A DNA stretch of 64,000 bases from Candidatus Rifleibacteriota bacterium (GCA_024710355.1 JANJUX010000035.1:1-64000), one strand, 5' to 3'; shown: positions 16,144 to 26,600, numbered from the stretch's first letter. The notes: a model not told the origin generated them from the letters alone. Program-made: numbers and translations.

Positions 16144-17025
16144 TCACTCCTGTTCGAGAAGCTCAAAGCAGCCGGGTCTGAAGGGTGCACTCAGATTTGG
16201 CAGCACTTTTTCAAGAAAAATACCGGCACGCGGGTCGTGAGTATGCCCGTAAGTAGCTCTGACCGCAATCGAAATGAACTGTACCGCCCGGTCAAGGGCC
16301 ACCGGCAGGCTGTCACCCTGCATCAGGCAGCCGGTGACAACACTGGTGAAGGTGTCGCCGGTGCCGGGGTAATGGGCCGGGATATAGTCGCACTGGACCT
16401 TCCAGATACGGCGGTCGGCGCGGTTATAGGCATAGACAAAGGTCTGTTTTTTGCGGTCTGACTTGTTGACATTGGTGATGATGACAATGCCAGGGCCCTT
16501 TTCGCTGAGAGCTTTGAGAACCTTTTTAAGTTCGCTTTCAGGCATTTTCTCGGTATATTTCATATCGAGCAGGGCGCAGGCTTCGGTCAGATTCGGGGTT
16601 ATCAGGTCGGCCCGCGAGATCAGGGTTTTCATCTCGCTGACCATGTCAGGGGTCATTGAGTCATAAAGTTTGCCGTCATCACCGAGAACCGGGTCGACGA
16701 CAATCAGCTGATTAGGGTTTTTAAAGTGATCGATGAATTCTTTGACTATCTCAATCTGCAGATGCGAGCCGAGAAAGCCGCTGTATATGCCGTCGAAAGT
16801 CAGGTTCATCGACTTCCAGTGGTCGATCATCGCGCGCATATTGGCGGTCAGATCGACAAAACAGAAACCAGAAAATTCTGTATTCGACGACAGGACTGCG
16901 GTTGGCAGCGGGCAGACCTGCAGCCCCATCGACGAAAGTATCGGTATTGCGACGGTCAGTGAAACGCGGCCAAAACCAGACAGGTCATGAATTGCCGCTA
17001 TGCGTTTTGTCGGGTGGCGAAACAT
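16144..17025 (-). CDS. pdxY: pyridoxamine/pyridoxal kinase (PdxY type)
   Basis: 293 residues, a usual length for PdxY. IAAIHDLSGFGRVSLTVAIP near the N-terminus is the substrate-binding start of the ThiD/PdxK ribokinase-like fold. VVDPVLGDDGKLYDS and ITPNLTEACALL follow, and HYPGTGDTFTSVVTG carries the GTGD anion hole with the catalytic Asp. It phosphorylates pyridoxal, pyridoxamine or pyridoxine with ATP in the cytoplasm to feed PLP salvage. It sits 6 bp downstream of the ferredoxin gene and 7 bp upstream of the HAD gene, so it is in the same transcript. No strong Shine-Dalgarno is visible; translation is probably coupled to the ferredoxin gene. Confidence 0.88.
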   Translation of the reverse strand: MFRHPTKRIAAIHDLSGFGRVSLTVAIPILSSMGLQVCPLPTAVLSSNTEFSGFCFVDLTANMRAMIDHWKSMNLTFDGIYSGFLGSHLQIEIVKEFIDHFKNPNQLIVVDPVLGDDGKLYDSMTPDMVSEMKTLISRADLITPNLTEACALLDMKYTEKMPESELKKVLKALSEKGPGIVIITNVNKSDRKKQTFVYAYNRADRRIWKVQCDYIPAHYPGTGDTFTSVVTGCLMQGDSLPVALDRAVQFISIAVRATYGHTHDPRAGIFLEKVLPNLSAPFRPGCFELLEQE

Positions 17026-17031
17026 GCGGTT

Positions 17032-17282
<251 letters not shown>

Positions 17283-17298
17283 CAGGCAAGTCAATTAA

Positions 17299-18537
17299 TC
17301 AGTCGAGGGTGTGAATTACCATGCCTGATCTGAGTTTGGGTTCGAACCAGGTTGATTTTGGGGGCATGACTTCGCCGCTGTCGGCAATTTTCATCAGCTG
17401 TTCAATCGAGGTCGGAAACATCGCAAAGGCGACGACGAATTTGCCGTTGTCAACGATTCTTTCGAGCTCTTTAACGCCTCTGATGCCGCCGATAAAGTCG
17501 ATGCGCTTGTCGGTGCGGGGGTCGCCGATGCCAAGAATCGGGTTGAGCAGGTTATCCTGCATGATCGACACATCGAGGCTCTTGACCGGGTCTTTGGCGT
17601 CGAATGAGCCGGGTTTGGCAGTCAGCTTATACCAGGTGCCCTTCAGATACATGCCGAAGGTATTGGCTGCGGTCGGCTTTTTGTATTCCTGCTTTTCGAC
17701 GGTGAATTTTTCGCCGACCTTCTTGAGAAATTCGGCTTCGCTCAGGCCGTTGAGATCATGCACGGCGCGGTTGTAGTCCATGATCAGCAGGTGATTGTGC
17801 GGGAAAATGACTGACATGAAGAAGTTGTATTCTTCATTGCCGGTGTGTTTCGGGTTCTTTTCGGCGCGTACTTTGGCGACACGTGCGGCGGCCTGGGTGC
17901 GGTGGTGGCCATCGGCGACATAAAGGGCCGGGATCTGGGCAAATTCAGCAGTTACCTTTTTGCCCCATTCGGCGTCTTTAACGACCCAGAGAACGTGCTG
18001 GATGCCGTCTTCAGAGGTGAAGTCGACTTCTGGCGCGTTTTTGGTTATCTGGTCAACCATGGCATTGATCGAGGCGCGGGCCGGGTAGGTGAGAAAAACC
18101 GGGCCGGCATTGCAGTTGGTCATGTCGACGTGTTTCAGACGATCTTCTTCTTTGTCTTTGCGGGTGAATTCGTGGCGCTTGATTTTGCCGTCCCAGTATT
18201 CCTGGGCGCTGCAGCAGCACATCAGACCGGTCTGGGCACGGCCGTTCATGACCTGGCGGTAGATATAAAAACATTCGCCGGCGTCGCGGACCAGCCAGCC
18301 TTTCTGCTGAAACATTTTGAAATTTTCGACCGCTTTGTCATAGACACGCTGGTCATAAAGATCGATTTTGGGGTCGAGGTCGATCTCGGGCTTGTTTATG
18401 TGCAGAAAAGACTGAGGGTTGCCTTTTGCCAGTTCACGGGCTTCATCAGAGTTGATGACGTCGTAGGGGAAAGCTGCCACTTTGGCGGCGATATCTTTCG
18501 GGGGGCGCAGACCTTTGAATGGGCGTACAATTGCCAT
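17299..18537 (-). CDS. DUF1015 family protein
   Basis: 412 residues, the usual family length. It opens MAIVRPFKGLRPPKDIA and AAFPYDVINSDEARELA, the diagnostic start of DUF1015. Other conserved blocks are GLMCCCSAQEYWDGKIKRHE, YVADGHHRTQAAARVAK (conserved DGHHR) and FFMSVIFPHNHLLIMDYNR. The family is common in anaerobes, soluble, and has no proven reaction; the DGHHR block suggests a kinase-like or phosphatase-like catalytic site, which is inference. The ribosome site AAGGAGAAGG and a strong promoter (18574-18602) lie upstream, and a terminator follows. Confidence 0.9.
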   Translation of the reverse strand: MAIVRPFKGLRPPKDIAAKVAAFPYDVINSDEARELAKGNPQSFLHINKPEIDLDPKIDLYDQRVYDKAVENFKMFQQKGWLVRDAGECFYIYRQVMNGRAQTGLMCCCSAQEYWDGKIKRHEFTRKDKEEDRLKHVDMTNCNAGPVFLTYPARASINAMVDQITKNAPEVDFTSEDGIQHVLWVVKDAEWGKKVTAEFAQIPALYVADGHHRTQAAARVAKVRAEKNPKHTGNEEYNFFMSVIFPHNHLLIMDYNRAVHDLNGLSEAEFLKKVGEKFTVEKQEYKKPTAANTFGMYLKGTWYKLTAKPGSFDAKDPVKSLDVSIMQDNLLNPILGIGDPRTDKRIDFIGGIRGVKELERIVDNGKFVVAFAMFPTSIEQLMKIADSGEVMPPKSTWFEPKLRSGMVIHTLD

Positions 18538-18573
18538 TTTCCTTCTCCTTGAAGAGTGAATTCTGATGAGGGC

Positions 18574-18602
18574 ATGCTAACAATACCCCGTTAAACTGTC
18601 AA
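18574..18602 (-). promoter_or_regulatory. sigma70-type promoter of the DUF1015 gene
   Basis: Minus strand: consensus TTGACA (18597-18602), 17-bp spacer, TAGCAT (18574-18579). The start codon is 37 bp downstream. The remaining sequence toward the ABC gene (18603-18728) shows nothing I recognise. Confidence 0.75.
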
Positions 18603-18728
18603 CTTTTGCTTAACCGCCCCGTATACTGGCAGAAATAACTTATTTGCCGCTTTGCATTCAGCACACGGGCTGACGGAAAATTGCGGCGTCATTTCCGGCG
18701 CAGACTATGAATCCTGGCTGAGGAACTA

Positions 18729-20537
18729 TCAGTTCTGGCGCAGATAAAGATCCTGATAGACCCCGCAGCTGGCCATGAGCTGGCTGTGGGTGCCGCGTTC
18801 GACGATGCTGCCATTCTTTAAAACGCATATCTGGTCTGCATTTTTGATAGTGGTGAGGCGATGCGCTATAATCAGCGCGGTTCTGCCGGTCAGCAGCTTT
18901 TGCAGCGCATCCTGAATCAGAGCTTCGGTAAGGGTGTCGATGCTGGCTGTAGCCTCATCCATTATCAGAATTCGCGGGTTGGCAAGCACGGCTCTGGCAA
19001 TGCTCAAAAGCTGTCTCTGACCAATCGAGAGGTTGACGCCGCCCTCAAGTATTCTTGTCGCATAGCCTTCCGGCAGAGAAACGATAAAATTGTGGGCGTT
19101 GGCCATTTCGGCGGCTTTGATAATCTGATCAGCAGAAGCTTCTGGTCGAGAAAATCTGATGTTGTCAGCCACTGAACCGCCAAATAAAAACGGTTCCTGG
19201 GGAACCAGTGCCATCTGGCGCCGCAACGACGACTGGGTAAACTGCCGTATATCCTGGCTGTCTATGAGAATGGCGCCTGCAGTCACATCGTAGAGACGCA
19301 TTATCAGATTGGCCATCGTGGTTTTACCGGCCCCGGTCGGCCCGACAATGGCCATTGTCTGACCCGGTTCAATCTTCAAGTCGATGTTTTTGAGAACCTG
19401 TGATTCGGGGGTATACGAAAAAGCTACCTGCCTGAACTCAATTTTTCCGGTAATCTCGCCAATATCTTTGGCAGAATCGACATCCTGAATTACGGGCACG
19501 GTATCGAGCAGTTCGAATACTCTTTCGCCGCCGGCCATGGCTGATTGCATGGTGGTGTAGAGCTGTGATAGGTCTTGAATTGGCTGAAAGAACCTGGTTA
19601 CATAGGCGATAAAAGCGACCACGATGCCAAGAGTGATTTCGCCGCGGGCAACCAGCAGGCCGCCATAGAGAAGCACGATTCCGGTAGCGAGCACGCCGAG
19701 AAAATCTACGGCTGGCAGAAACATGAATGACAGAGACATGGCCCTGATATTGGCGTCACGGTTCGCCTGGTTGACTTCGTTGAAGCGGTCGGCCGAAACA
19801 CCTTCGCGGGCAAAGGCCTGAATGACCCTGATTCCTGAAATGTCTTCAGCAAGCCCCCCGACAACGGCAGCAATGCGTTGTCGCGTCTGTCTGAAAGCAA
19901 TTCTGGCATTTTTTGAAAACAGCCAGGTTGCGGCAAGCATGAGCGGAACCACGGTAAAGGCTGCGAGAGCGAGGGGAACATGAAAAGCGAGCATGACACC
20001 GACGATCCCGAACAGTAAAACCGTATCGCCGATCAGGGTTGCCACGCCTTCGGAGAGAAGGTCGTTGATGACAGAAACATCACTGATTACCCGTGAAATG
20101 GTGACGCCGACGATATGTTTGTGATGCCATTCGAGGGGCAGTCGCTGCAGATGCCTGAACAGCCTCGATCTGAGGGCTGTCAGAACCTTGAGACCGATTT
20201 TGGCCAACAGGTGCTGCTGCAGTGAAGCAGCCAGATAAATACCGACAAAAGCCGCGGTCATCATGAACGCTGTCTGAAGAAGTCCATTGCCATTGTGTGT
20301 GGCTATATCGTCGTCGATGGCGACCTTTATCAGGTAGGGCACTGACAGTGCCAGTGCCGAATTCAACAGCATCAGCAGCAGGGCAGCCAGCATACGGCGG
20401 CGGTGCGGCCGCAACAGACGGAGCAGTCGGCGAAAAACGTGCGGGTTGAAAGCCTGGCCGGCACTTTCCCGGCCAAAGCTGCTCATGGCGGTGCGTGGCC
20501 CCATTGCTGAACCGGAAGATCCGATTGAAAAGCTCAT
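18729..20537 (-). CDS. ABC exporter half-transporter, partner B (degenerate signature motif)
   Basis: 602 residues from ATG 20537, which overlaps the stop of the partner gene as ATGA and decides the start. Six membrane segments lie in ~50-330, then the ATPase domain: Walker A GPTGAGKTT, Q-loop VPQEPFLF, signature LSIGQRQ (Gly to Ile change from LSGGQ), Walker B ILIMDEATASID with the catalytic Glu, and an IAHRLTT switch. Together with the upstream gene it forms a heterodimeric inner-membrane exporter of the TM287/288, LmrCD or BmrCD type. Substrates in that group are drugs, lipids or peptides. Its altered signature pairs with the altered Walker B of the partner, giving one dead and one active ATP site. 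Confidence 0.9.
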   Translation of the reverse strand: MSFSIGSSGSAMGPRTAMSSFGRESAGQAFNPHVFRRLLRLLRPHRRRMLAALLLMLLNSALALSVPYLIKVAIDDDIATHNGNGLLQTAFMMTAAFVGIYLAASLQQHLLAKIGLKVLTALRSRLFRHLQRLPLEWHHKHIVGVTISRVISDVSVINDLLSEGVATLIGDTVLLFGIVGVMLAFHVPLALAAFTVVPLMLAATWLFSKNARIAFRQTRQRIAAVVGGLAEDISGIRVIQAFAREGVSADRFNEVNQANRDANIRAMSLSFMFLPAVDFLGVLATGIVLLYGGLLVARGEITLGIVVAFIAYVTRFFQPIQDLSQLYTTMQSAMAGGERVFELLDTVPVIQDVDSAKDIGEITGKIEFRQVAFSYTPESQVLKNIDLKIEPGQTMAIVGPTGAGKTTMANLIMRLYDVTAGAILIDSQDIRQFTQSSLRRQMALVPQEPFLFGGSVADNIRFSRPEASADQIIKAAEMANAHNFIVSLPEGYATRILEGGVNLSIGQRQLLSIARAVLANPRILIMDEATASIDTLTEALIQDALQKLLTGRTALIIAHRLTTIKNADQICVLKNGSIVERGTHSQLMASCGVYQDLYLRQN

Positions 20538-22303
20538 AAGCGGTTCACCTGTGACTGCTGATTGTAAATGTCTGAATAAAGACCGCAACTGGCCAGCAGC
20601 TGTTCATGAGACCCATGGCCAATTACCCGGCCGTGATCGAGCACCAGGGTCATATCGGCCCGACGCAAGGTGCTGAGGCGTTGGGCGATTACGAAGCAGG
20701 TGCGCCCCGACATGAGCGTGTCGAGGGCTTTTTGGATCAGCTGCTCGGTTTCGGTGTCGACGCTGGCAGTGGCATCGTCGAGAATGAGAACGCGCGGGTT
20801 GCGCAGCAGGGTTCTGGCTATCGCCAGTCTCTGCTTTTGCCCGCCCGAAAGGGTAACGCCCTTTTCGCCTACCGGAGTATCGTAGCCAGATGGCATCTGG
20901 CAGATAAACTGGTGGGCCTGAGCGGCTCTGGCGGCTTCGACCATTTCGTTTTCGCTGGCGTCGGGTTTTCCGAAGAGCAGATTTTCGCGGATTGTGGCGG
21001 CAAAAAGGGTGGTTTCCTGCAGCACAATGCCGACCTGGTCGCGCAGCGAAGCCAGAGTTACGTCTCTGATATCGTGCCCGTCGATTGTGATACGCCCGGC
21101 GGTTGCGTCGTAAAACCTTGGTATCAGGTTTATGATCGTTGATTTACCTGAGCCGGTGCGGCCGATAAGGGCGATAATCTGGCCCGGTGCGGCTTCGAAG
21201 GAAACATTTCTGAGAATATTGTGCCCGTGCGTGTAGGCAAAGCTGACGTTTTCGAACCTGACCAGACCTTGAACCGCTGGCAGGCGAACGGCACCTGGCT
21301 GGTCATGCACTTCTGAGACCACGTCGAGAATTTCAAAAACCCGTTCGCCGGAGGCAACAGCCTGTGCCAGGGCCGAAACGATGTTGCCGAGGCGCCGCAC
21401 CGGAACAGCGAGCAGGCCGATACAGGTGGTAAAGGCGACCAGATCGCCGGTTGTCAGGGTGCCGCGGGTGACCAGCCAGCCGCCGCCGGCAATCACGATT
21501 ACTGTGCCGAGGTTAGCGATCAGGTCGATGAGCGGTGCATTGAAGGCCTGTAGTCTGGCAGATCGGGCTGATAACGACAACCAGCGGTTGTTCTCGCGGT
21601 TGAATTTTGCAATTTCGGTGTTTTCCTGGGTGAAGGCCTTGACAATGCGTATGCCACGCAGGTTCTGTTCCAGGCGTGTCGTCAGCCGGGTTAATTGCCT
21701 CTGAATCAGCAGTGCCAGCGGCCTTTGCCGGCTTCCGAGATAGATTGCCCGCCAGATGATCAGCGGCATGGTCGAGAGCGCCATCAAACCGAGAACCGGG
21801 TTGATATGTATGAGAAAAATCCCGGTTCCGGTGAGAAGAACAATGCCGTCAGCTATTCTGACAAAGGCCCTGCCGGTAATGAAGCGTATTCTTTCGACAT
21901 CCTGAACGGCCCGTGAAAGCAGTTGCCCGGTCTCGGCCCGGTCGTGGTATGAGAATGAAAGACTGGCCAGCTGTGCATGAATTTTCTGGCGCAGGTCGCA
22001 GGCAACGTTTTGTGATGCTGTTTCGGTCCAGCGCCCCTGAAGGTAAGTGAGCAGACCTCGCAGCATGGCGAGACAGACAAGCCCGAGCACGGCATTGATT
22101 AACAGCTGGCGGTTTCCCTGACTGATGCCGTGATCTATTATCCAGCGGATAAACTGCGGAATAGCCAGGGTAAGGGTGTTGATCGCGATCAACGCAAGGT
22201 AACCGCCGAGCGTCAGGTGCCAGTAGGGTTTTAAAAAGCCGAAGCAGCGGCTGAGAACCTTCGTGGTATTGCGAAATGACTGGGCTGGGGCAGACTTTTT
22301 CAT
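20534..22303 (-). CDS. ABC exporter half-transporter, partner A (degenerate Walker B)
   Basis: 589 residues from ATG 22303 (MKKSAPAQSF). The frame is open to 22393, but the extra part is arginine-rich and unlike a transporter N-terminus. Membrane domain ~40-330. ATPase domain: Walker A GRTGSGKST, VLQETTLF Q-loop, intact signature LSGGQKQ, Walker B VLILDDATASVD in which the catalytic Glu is Asp, and IAQRLST, where the switch His is replaced by Gln. These are the changes seen in the degenerate half of heterodimeric exporters. It is the first gene of the exporter pair. A 45-codon ORF with a strong ribosome site lies 123 bp upstream. Confidence 0.9.
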   Translation of the reverse strand: MKKSAPAQSFRNTTKVLSRCFGFLKPYWHLTLGGYLALIAINTLTLAIPQFIRWIIDHGISQGNRQLLINAVLGLVCLAMLRGLLTYLQGRWTETASQNVACDLRQKIHAQLASLSFSYHDRAETGQLLSRAVQDVERIRFITGRAFVRIADGIVLLTGTGIFLIHINPVLGLMALSTMPLIIWRAIYLGSRQRPLALLIQRQLTRLTTRLEQNLRGIRIVKAFTQENTEIAKFNRENNRWLSLSARSARLQAFNAPLIDLIANLGTVIVIAGGGWLVTRGTLTTGDLVAFTTCIGLLAVPVRRLGNIVSALAQAVASGERVFEILDVVSEVHDQPGAVRLPAVQGLVRFENVSFAYTHGHNILRNVSFEAAPGQIIALIGRTGSGKSTIINLIPRFYDATAGRITIDGHDIRDVTLASLRDQVGIVLQETTLFAATIRENLLFGKPDASENEMVEAARAAQAHQFICQMPSGYDTPVGEKGVTLSGGQKQRLAIARTLLRNPRVLILDDATASVDTETEQLIQKALDTLMSGRTCFVIAQRLSTLRRADMTLVLDHGRVIGHGSHEQLLASCGLYSDIYNQQSQVNRL

Positions 22304-22426
22304 TTTGACCAGGTGCGCTTTTGTTGACGTTGGCGCCAGTTTATCACAAAAGGCTGTTGTCTGCCGCCTGGCCCGCTGTCGCAGGCCAGGCATGATTTTG
22401 TCTGCTGGTGCGGAGCCTATACTGAA

Positions 22427-22564
22427 TCAGCGGCCCCGGTTCAACGGAGGGTGCCCGGTCAGGGAGCCCTCGTTGCGGTGGTCAGACATGCGGTGACTGT
22501 TCAATTCTTTGTCGCTGGCTATCAACCAGCGCTGAAAAAACACGAGAATGCTGAGGTCCATCAT
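22427..22564 (-). CDS. 45-residue small ORF upstream of the ABC exporter
   Basis: Not a recognised family. The minus-strand ATG at 22564 (a second ATG follows at once) sits behind AAAGGAGGAG, the strongest ribosome site in this stretch. The frame encodes MMDLSILVFFQRWLIASDKE and then a polar, His/Asn/Arg-rich tail ending HPPLNRGR. The short hydrophobic start followed by a charged tail could be a leader peptide controlling the exporter, a small membrane peptide or a peptide substrate. Within the otherwise gene-free 22304-22795 the only other elements I see are the promoter at 22735 and a short CGCTGG/CCAGCG repeat inside this ORF. Confidence 0.45.
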   Translation of the reverse strand: MMDLSILVFFQRWLIASDKELNSHRMSDHRNEGSLTGHPPLNRGR

Positions 22565-22734
22565 AACACTCCTCCTTTCGTTAAGAATGCAAAACAGGTA
22601 ACGCATTTTGCGTGCCAGTTTGCCGGAATGTGATGTAAACCCGCGTTGTGCAACTGTTTTGGCGAGATTTTAGCTGAGGCGCTGCTTAATAAGAGGGCAT
22701 TAAATGGTGTGCAAAAAATGAACACCCAGTAAAG

Positions 22735-22763
22735 TTGACCGGTAGCGTCGGAATTAGTATAGT
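22735..22763 (+). promoter_or_regulatory. sigma70-type promoter of the nucleoside phosphorylase
   Basis: TTGACC (22735-22740), 17-bp spacer, TATAGT (22758-22763), 32 bp before the start codon. Confidence 0.75.
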
Positions 22764-22795
22764 CTTTAGGCAAACCAAACAGGAAAGGGATTGAT

Positions 22796-23524
22796 ATGAC
22801 TCCACATCTGAAGCTTAAAGCCGGCCAGATTTCTCCTTACGTTCTTGTCTGCGGTGACCCGGCGCGCGCAGAAAAAATTGCAAAACTTTGTGAGAGCTTT
22901 GAAGAGCTTGCCTATAATCGCGAATACCGCACCTTTGTCGGTGTTTATAAGGGTGAGCGCATTACGATCACCTCACATGGCGTCGGTTCAGCCGGGGCGT
23001 CGATCTGTTTTGAAGAATTGATCAAAATTGGCGCAAAGGTAATCGTCAGAGTCGGCACCTGTGGCAGCCTGCAGGATTACCTCGGCCAGGGCGACCATAT
23101 CATTGCTACCGGCGCGGTCAGAGAAGACGGTGTTACGCCGTTGCTGGTGCCGCTCGGTTACCCGGCGATTGCTGACGCAGAGGTCTGTCAGGCAATTGAA
23201 GCCGCCTGCAAAGATATTCAGGCGCCATATCGCCGTGGCATCATGGTCACCAGCGATCTTTTCTACCCGGGCGTATTGCCTTCTTCTCTTGAATTATACA
23301 GCAAAGCCGGCGTGCCTGGCGTTGAAATGGAAGTTTCGGCCCTTTATGTAATCGCTTCTCTGCGTGGTGTAAGAGCCGGCGCCATCGCCACCGTCGACGG
23401 CAACCCGCTTAAATGGGATGAAGGTAACTATGATCCGCATGGCGAAAAGGTTACCAGAGGCAAAGAGAGAATGCTGCAGATTGGTCTCGAAGCCATGGCC
23501 GCCATGAGCCGCGCCAGGCTGTAA
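22796..23524 (+). CDS. nucleoside phosphorylase (PNP/UDP family 1)
   Basis: 242 residues. VLVCGDPARAEKIAKLCESF is the phosphate-binding start of the hexameric purine/uridine phosphorylase family. YKGERITITSHGVGSAGASI, VRVGTCGSLQ (phosphate and ribose binding), GVEMEVSALYVIASLRGVRA (the ribose-binding E-M-E) and a C-terminal ATVDGNP follow. It splits a nucleoside with phosphate to give the base and (deoxy)ribose 1-phosphate in the cytoplasm. Uridine phosphorylase or a broad archaeal-type purine phosphorylase are both possible. A single-gene unit with its own promoter, ribosome site (GGAAAGGG) and terminator. Confidence 0.88.
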   Translation: MTPHLKLKAGQISPYVLVCGDPARAEKIAKLCESFEELAYNREYRTFVGVYKGERITITSHGVGSAGASICFEELIKIGAKVIVRVGTCGSLQDYLGQGDHIIATGAVREDGVTPLLVPLGYPAIADAEVCQAIEAACKDIQAPYRRGIMVTSDLFYPGVLPSSLELYSKAGVPGVEMEVSALYVIASLRGVRAGAIATVDGNPLKWDEGNYDPHGEKVTRGKERMLQIGLEAMAAMSRARL

Positions 23525-23538
23525 AACCCGACATCAAG

Positions 23539-23575
23539 CCCCTGTCGCCTGGTGCGGCAGGGGTTGTTTTATTTT
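23539..23575 (+). terminator. rho-independent terminator after the nucleoside phosphorylase
   Basis: 10-bp stem CCCCTGTCGC / GCGGCAGGGG (one G-U pair), 5-nt loop CTGGT, then TTGTTTTATTTT. Confidence 0.9.
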
Positions 23576-23592
23576 GCGCGGCCCGATATAAT
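23564..23592 (+). promoter_or_regulatory. probable promoter of the hybrid kinase, inside the terminator T-run
   Basis: TTGTTT (23564-23569), 17-bp spacer, perfect TATAAT (23587-23592), 59 bp before the kinase start. The -35 box is formed by the T-tract of the preceding terminator. Confidence 0.5.
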
Positions 23593-23651
23593 AGGGTTTG
23601 CTGTTCCTTTGGCATAAAACCGAAACGATCGAGAATTGAGAGATTTGAGTC

Positions 23652-26600
23652 ATGTCAGAAAACTGGTTTTCAGGCCAGCTTGACTATATCTATTTCCTTT
23701 ACGGCATCGCATTTTTCATGCTGTCGATCGTTGCATGGCGATTTTCAGTGCTGGACGAAGAGCAAAAGCTGCACTGGAAATCACTTGCGCTGTTCGGGTT
23801 TCTGCACGGTGCGAACGAATGGCTCGATCTCTGGGCAATTTTTGTCGCAAACGGCTTATGGATTAGCTTTGCCCGTATTGTTTTCCTGGGTGCTTCTTTT
23901 CTTGCACTGATGGAATTTGGCCGGCAAAGTCTGATCGCGCAGCGGGGGTTGCAGCTGCCGCGCTGGCTGATGCTTTTTCTGTTTCTGCTGGCTGGGCTCT
24001 GTGGTTTTTATGGTCTCGATGCTTTTACAGCCGGCTGTCGCTACTTTCTGGCATTGCCCGGCTCGCTTCTGGCAACCTGGATTCTGTTGCATGAAGCGCG
24101 AAAAACTTCCAGCCTCTCGCTCGGGCTGTCGGCAATCTTTATGGCCTTTTACGGCATTTTTGCAGGGCTTCTGGCCGCACCCTCGGTTATCTGGCCTTCA
24201 GACGGTTTCAACACAGAAACTTTTGCGGCTGCCACAGGCATACCGGCGATAGTTTTTCGGGCTCTCTGTGCCATTCTTATCATGACCGGGCTCTGGCTGC
24301 ATTTTCGCCGAAAAATGCCTGCCAGTGAAGACTCTCTGGTGTTTCGCCGCCTGTTTCTGCCTCTTCTGCTGCCGATGCTTCTGGCCGCCGGCTGGTGGGC
24401 CACCGACTGGCGCGGCAAGGCTTATGACAGCGTGTTTCGTCACGAAACCCTGAGAAATGGCATTGCCATCGCTCAGACGCTGAATCATGACCGTATTCGC
24501 GACCTCTCTTTTACGGCCGAAGACGAAAAAAATCCTTCATTTTTGCGGTTGAGAAGCCAGATGCAGGCATACAGCCGTTCGCATTCGGGCTTGCGCGGCA
24601 TCTATACCGTAGCCAGAAGAGGTTCTCTTCTGGTTTTTGGGCCTGAGAACTATGCGAGTGACGACCCGCTTGCTTCGCCGGTTGGCACAGTGTATGAAAA
24701 ACCCGACCCCAGAGTCTGGCAGGCTTTTAATGATGGTGGACCGGCCGTGGTGGGACCCTACACCGACGAATACGGCACCTTTGTTTCGGCATTCGTGCCT
24801 GTGTCTGACCCGAAAACCAATGAGGTGCTGATTCTTCTTTGTATCGATGTGCTGGCCGAAGACTGGAAGAGCATGCTGATGCAGGCCCGCCTCGACGTCA
24901 TAAAAGGAACCATGCTGCTCGCGTTTGTGGCTCTGCTGAGCCTGTTTCTGCTTTTCTGGCGCGAAAAGTTCCCCCCCCGGCGATCATTGTGGTGGCTGGC
25001 CCATTCAGAAACCATCATTTCTCTCGTTTTTGGGCTGCTGACAACTCTTTTTATCACACACCTCGTTCAGGAGGCTGAAAGCGCAAGAAACCGGCAGGAA
25101 TTCCGCTGGATCGCCGACGCCAAAAACCAGCTGGTCAGTGCTTCTTTCAAGCAGCTGCGTCGCGATCTGGAACAGCTTTCCAAGCTGCTTGGCAACGGCC
25201 GAGGCAAAAAAACATACGATGAGTTTGCCTACTTTGTCAGACCGCTGGCCAGAACTTTGTCAGTGCAGGCCTGGGCCTGGGTGCCACGGGTGCCGGCTTC
25301 AGATGTAGCTGCATTTACTGACGATATCAAGAGTCAGGGTTTCAGAGACTTCACGCTGTTTTCTCTCGATCAGAGTGGCGCAAGAATCGCGGCGGCCCCT
25401 TCAGAGGTTTATTTTCCGATTGCCTATGTTTTTCCGTTCGAGGCTAACCCGCGCTGGCAGGGCTGTAATTTATACGGCGGCCCGGAATTCAGAAAGCTGA
25501 TTGACGAGGCTGAAAGAACGGGGCTGGTATGTTCCGCGTTTTTCAATGCCCGTCGCGGTGCAGTCAGAGACGATGTGAGCCACTTGATAGTCATTCAGCC
25601 GGTTTTTAATGAAAAAGAGCCTGTCGGCTTTGTCTGTGCCGCTTTTAAGGTTCAGGATATCATCAACAGCATTATTCCTGGAAGTTTTGTCGTTAACGAG
25701 GGCGTCTGCCTTACAGTCACTGATTGTAACGCCGATTCGTTCAGAACTCTTGCGGTTTTTCCCGAAGCAACAGGGTCTGTCTCAGATAGTCCCTTTGTGC
25801 AGGAAAAGGCTATGCATCTGCGTTACCCAATGTTCATTTTCGGCCGCTGTCTGATTCTGAACGTTCACCCGGGCCCGAGTTATCTTGCCAGTGCCAGGCT
25901 TGCGCGATCAGTCGGGGCTACCGCCGGCGTCGGCGTCGTGATTACGTTTTTATTGACACTTTTTGTCGGTTTTCTCAGAAGCCGGCAGTTCAATCTTGAG
26001 CTGCTTGTTGCAGAAAGATCCCGCGAATTGCGTGAAAGGGAAAATGACCTTTTCATCACACTTAATTCGATTGGCGATGCGGTTATCGCAACAGATCTTG
26101 AAGGCATAATTACCAGAATCAATCCGATAGCGCTGAAACTCACCGGCTGGGCGCTTCATGACGCACTGGGAACGCACCTTAACGATGTTTTCAAGGCTGT
26201 GAGTTACAAATCTGGCAAGCCGGTAAGCTGCCCGGTCGATGAGGTTCTCGAAAAGGGCGAAATTATCGAGCTCGCCAGTGACACCACCCTTATTGCGAGA
26301 GACGCAACTGCAAGACAGATTGCCGACAGCGCTGCCCCGATTCGCGATGTCGACGGGGCAATCAAGGGCGTGGTTCTGGTTTTTCATGATGTCACAGATC
26401 AATACAGGGTAAGAGAAGAGCTTCGCCGCAGCGAGGAAAGACTGAAAACTCTGGTGGCAAACCTTCCCGGCATCTCTTACCGGTGTCTGAACGATCAGCA
26501 CTGGACCATGGAATTCATCAGCGATGAAGTGCAGAGGCTGACCGGCTACCCTGCCGAAGATTTTATCAGAAACGCCGTTCGTTCTTTTGCGAGCGTTATT

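Noticed and set aside
22510..22535. CGCTGG...CCAGCG repeat considered as a terminator
   Set aside because: Only 6 bp, no T-run on either strand, and it lies inside the small ORF.
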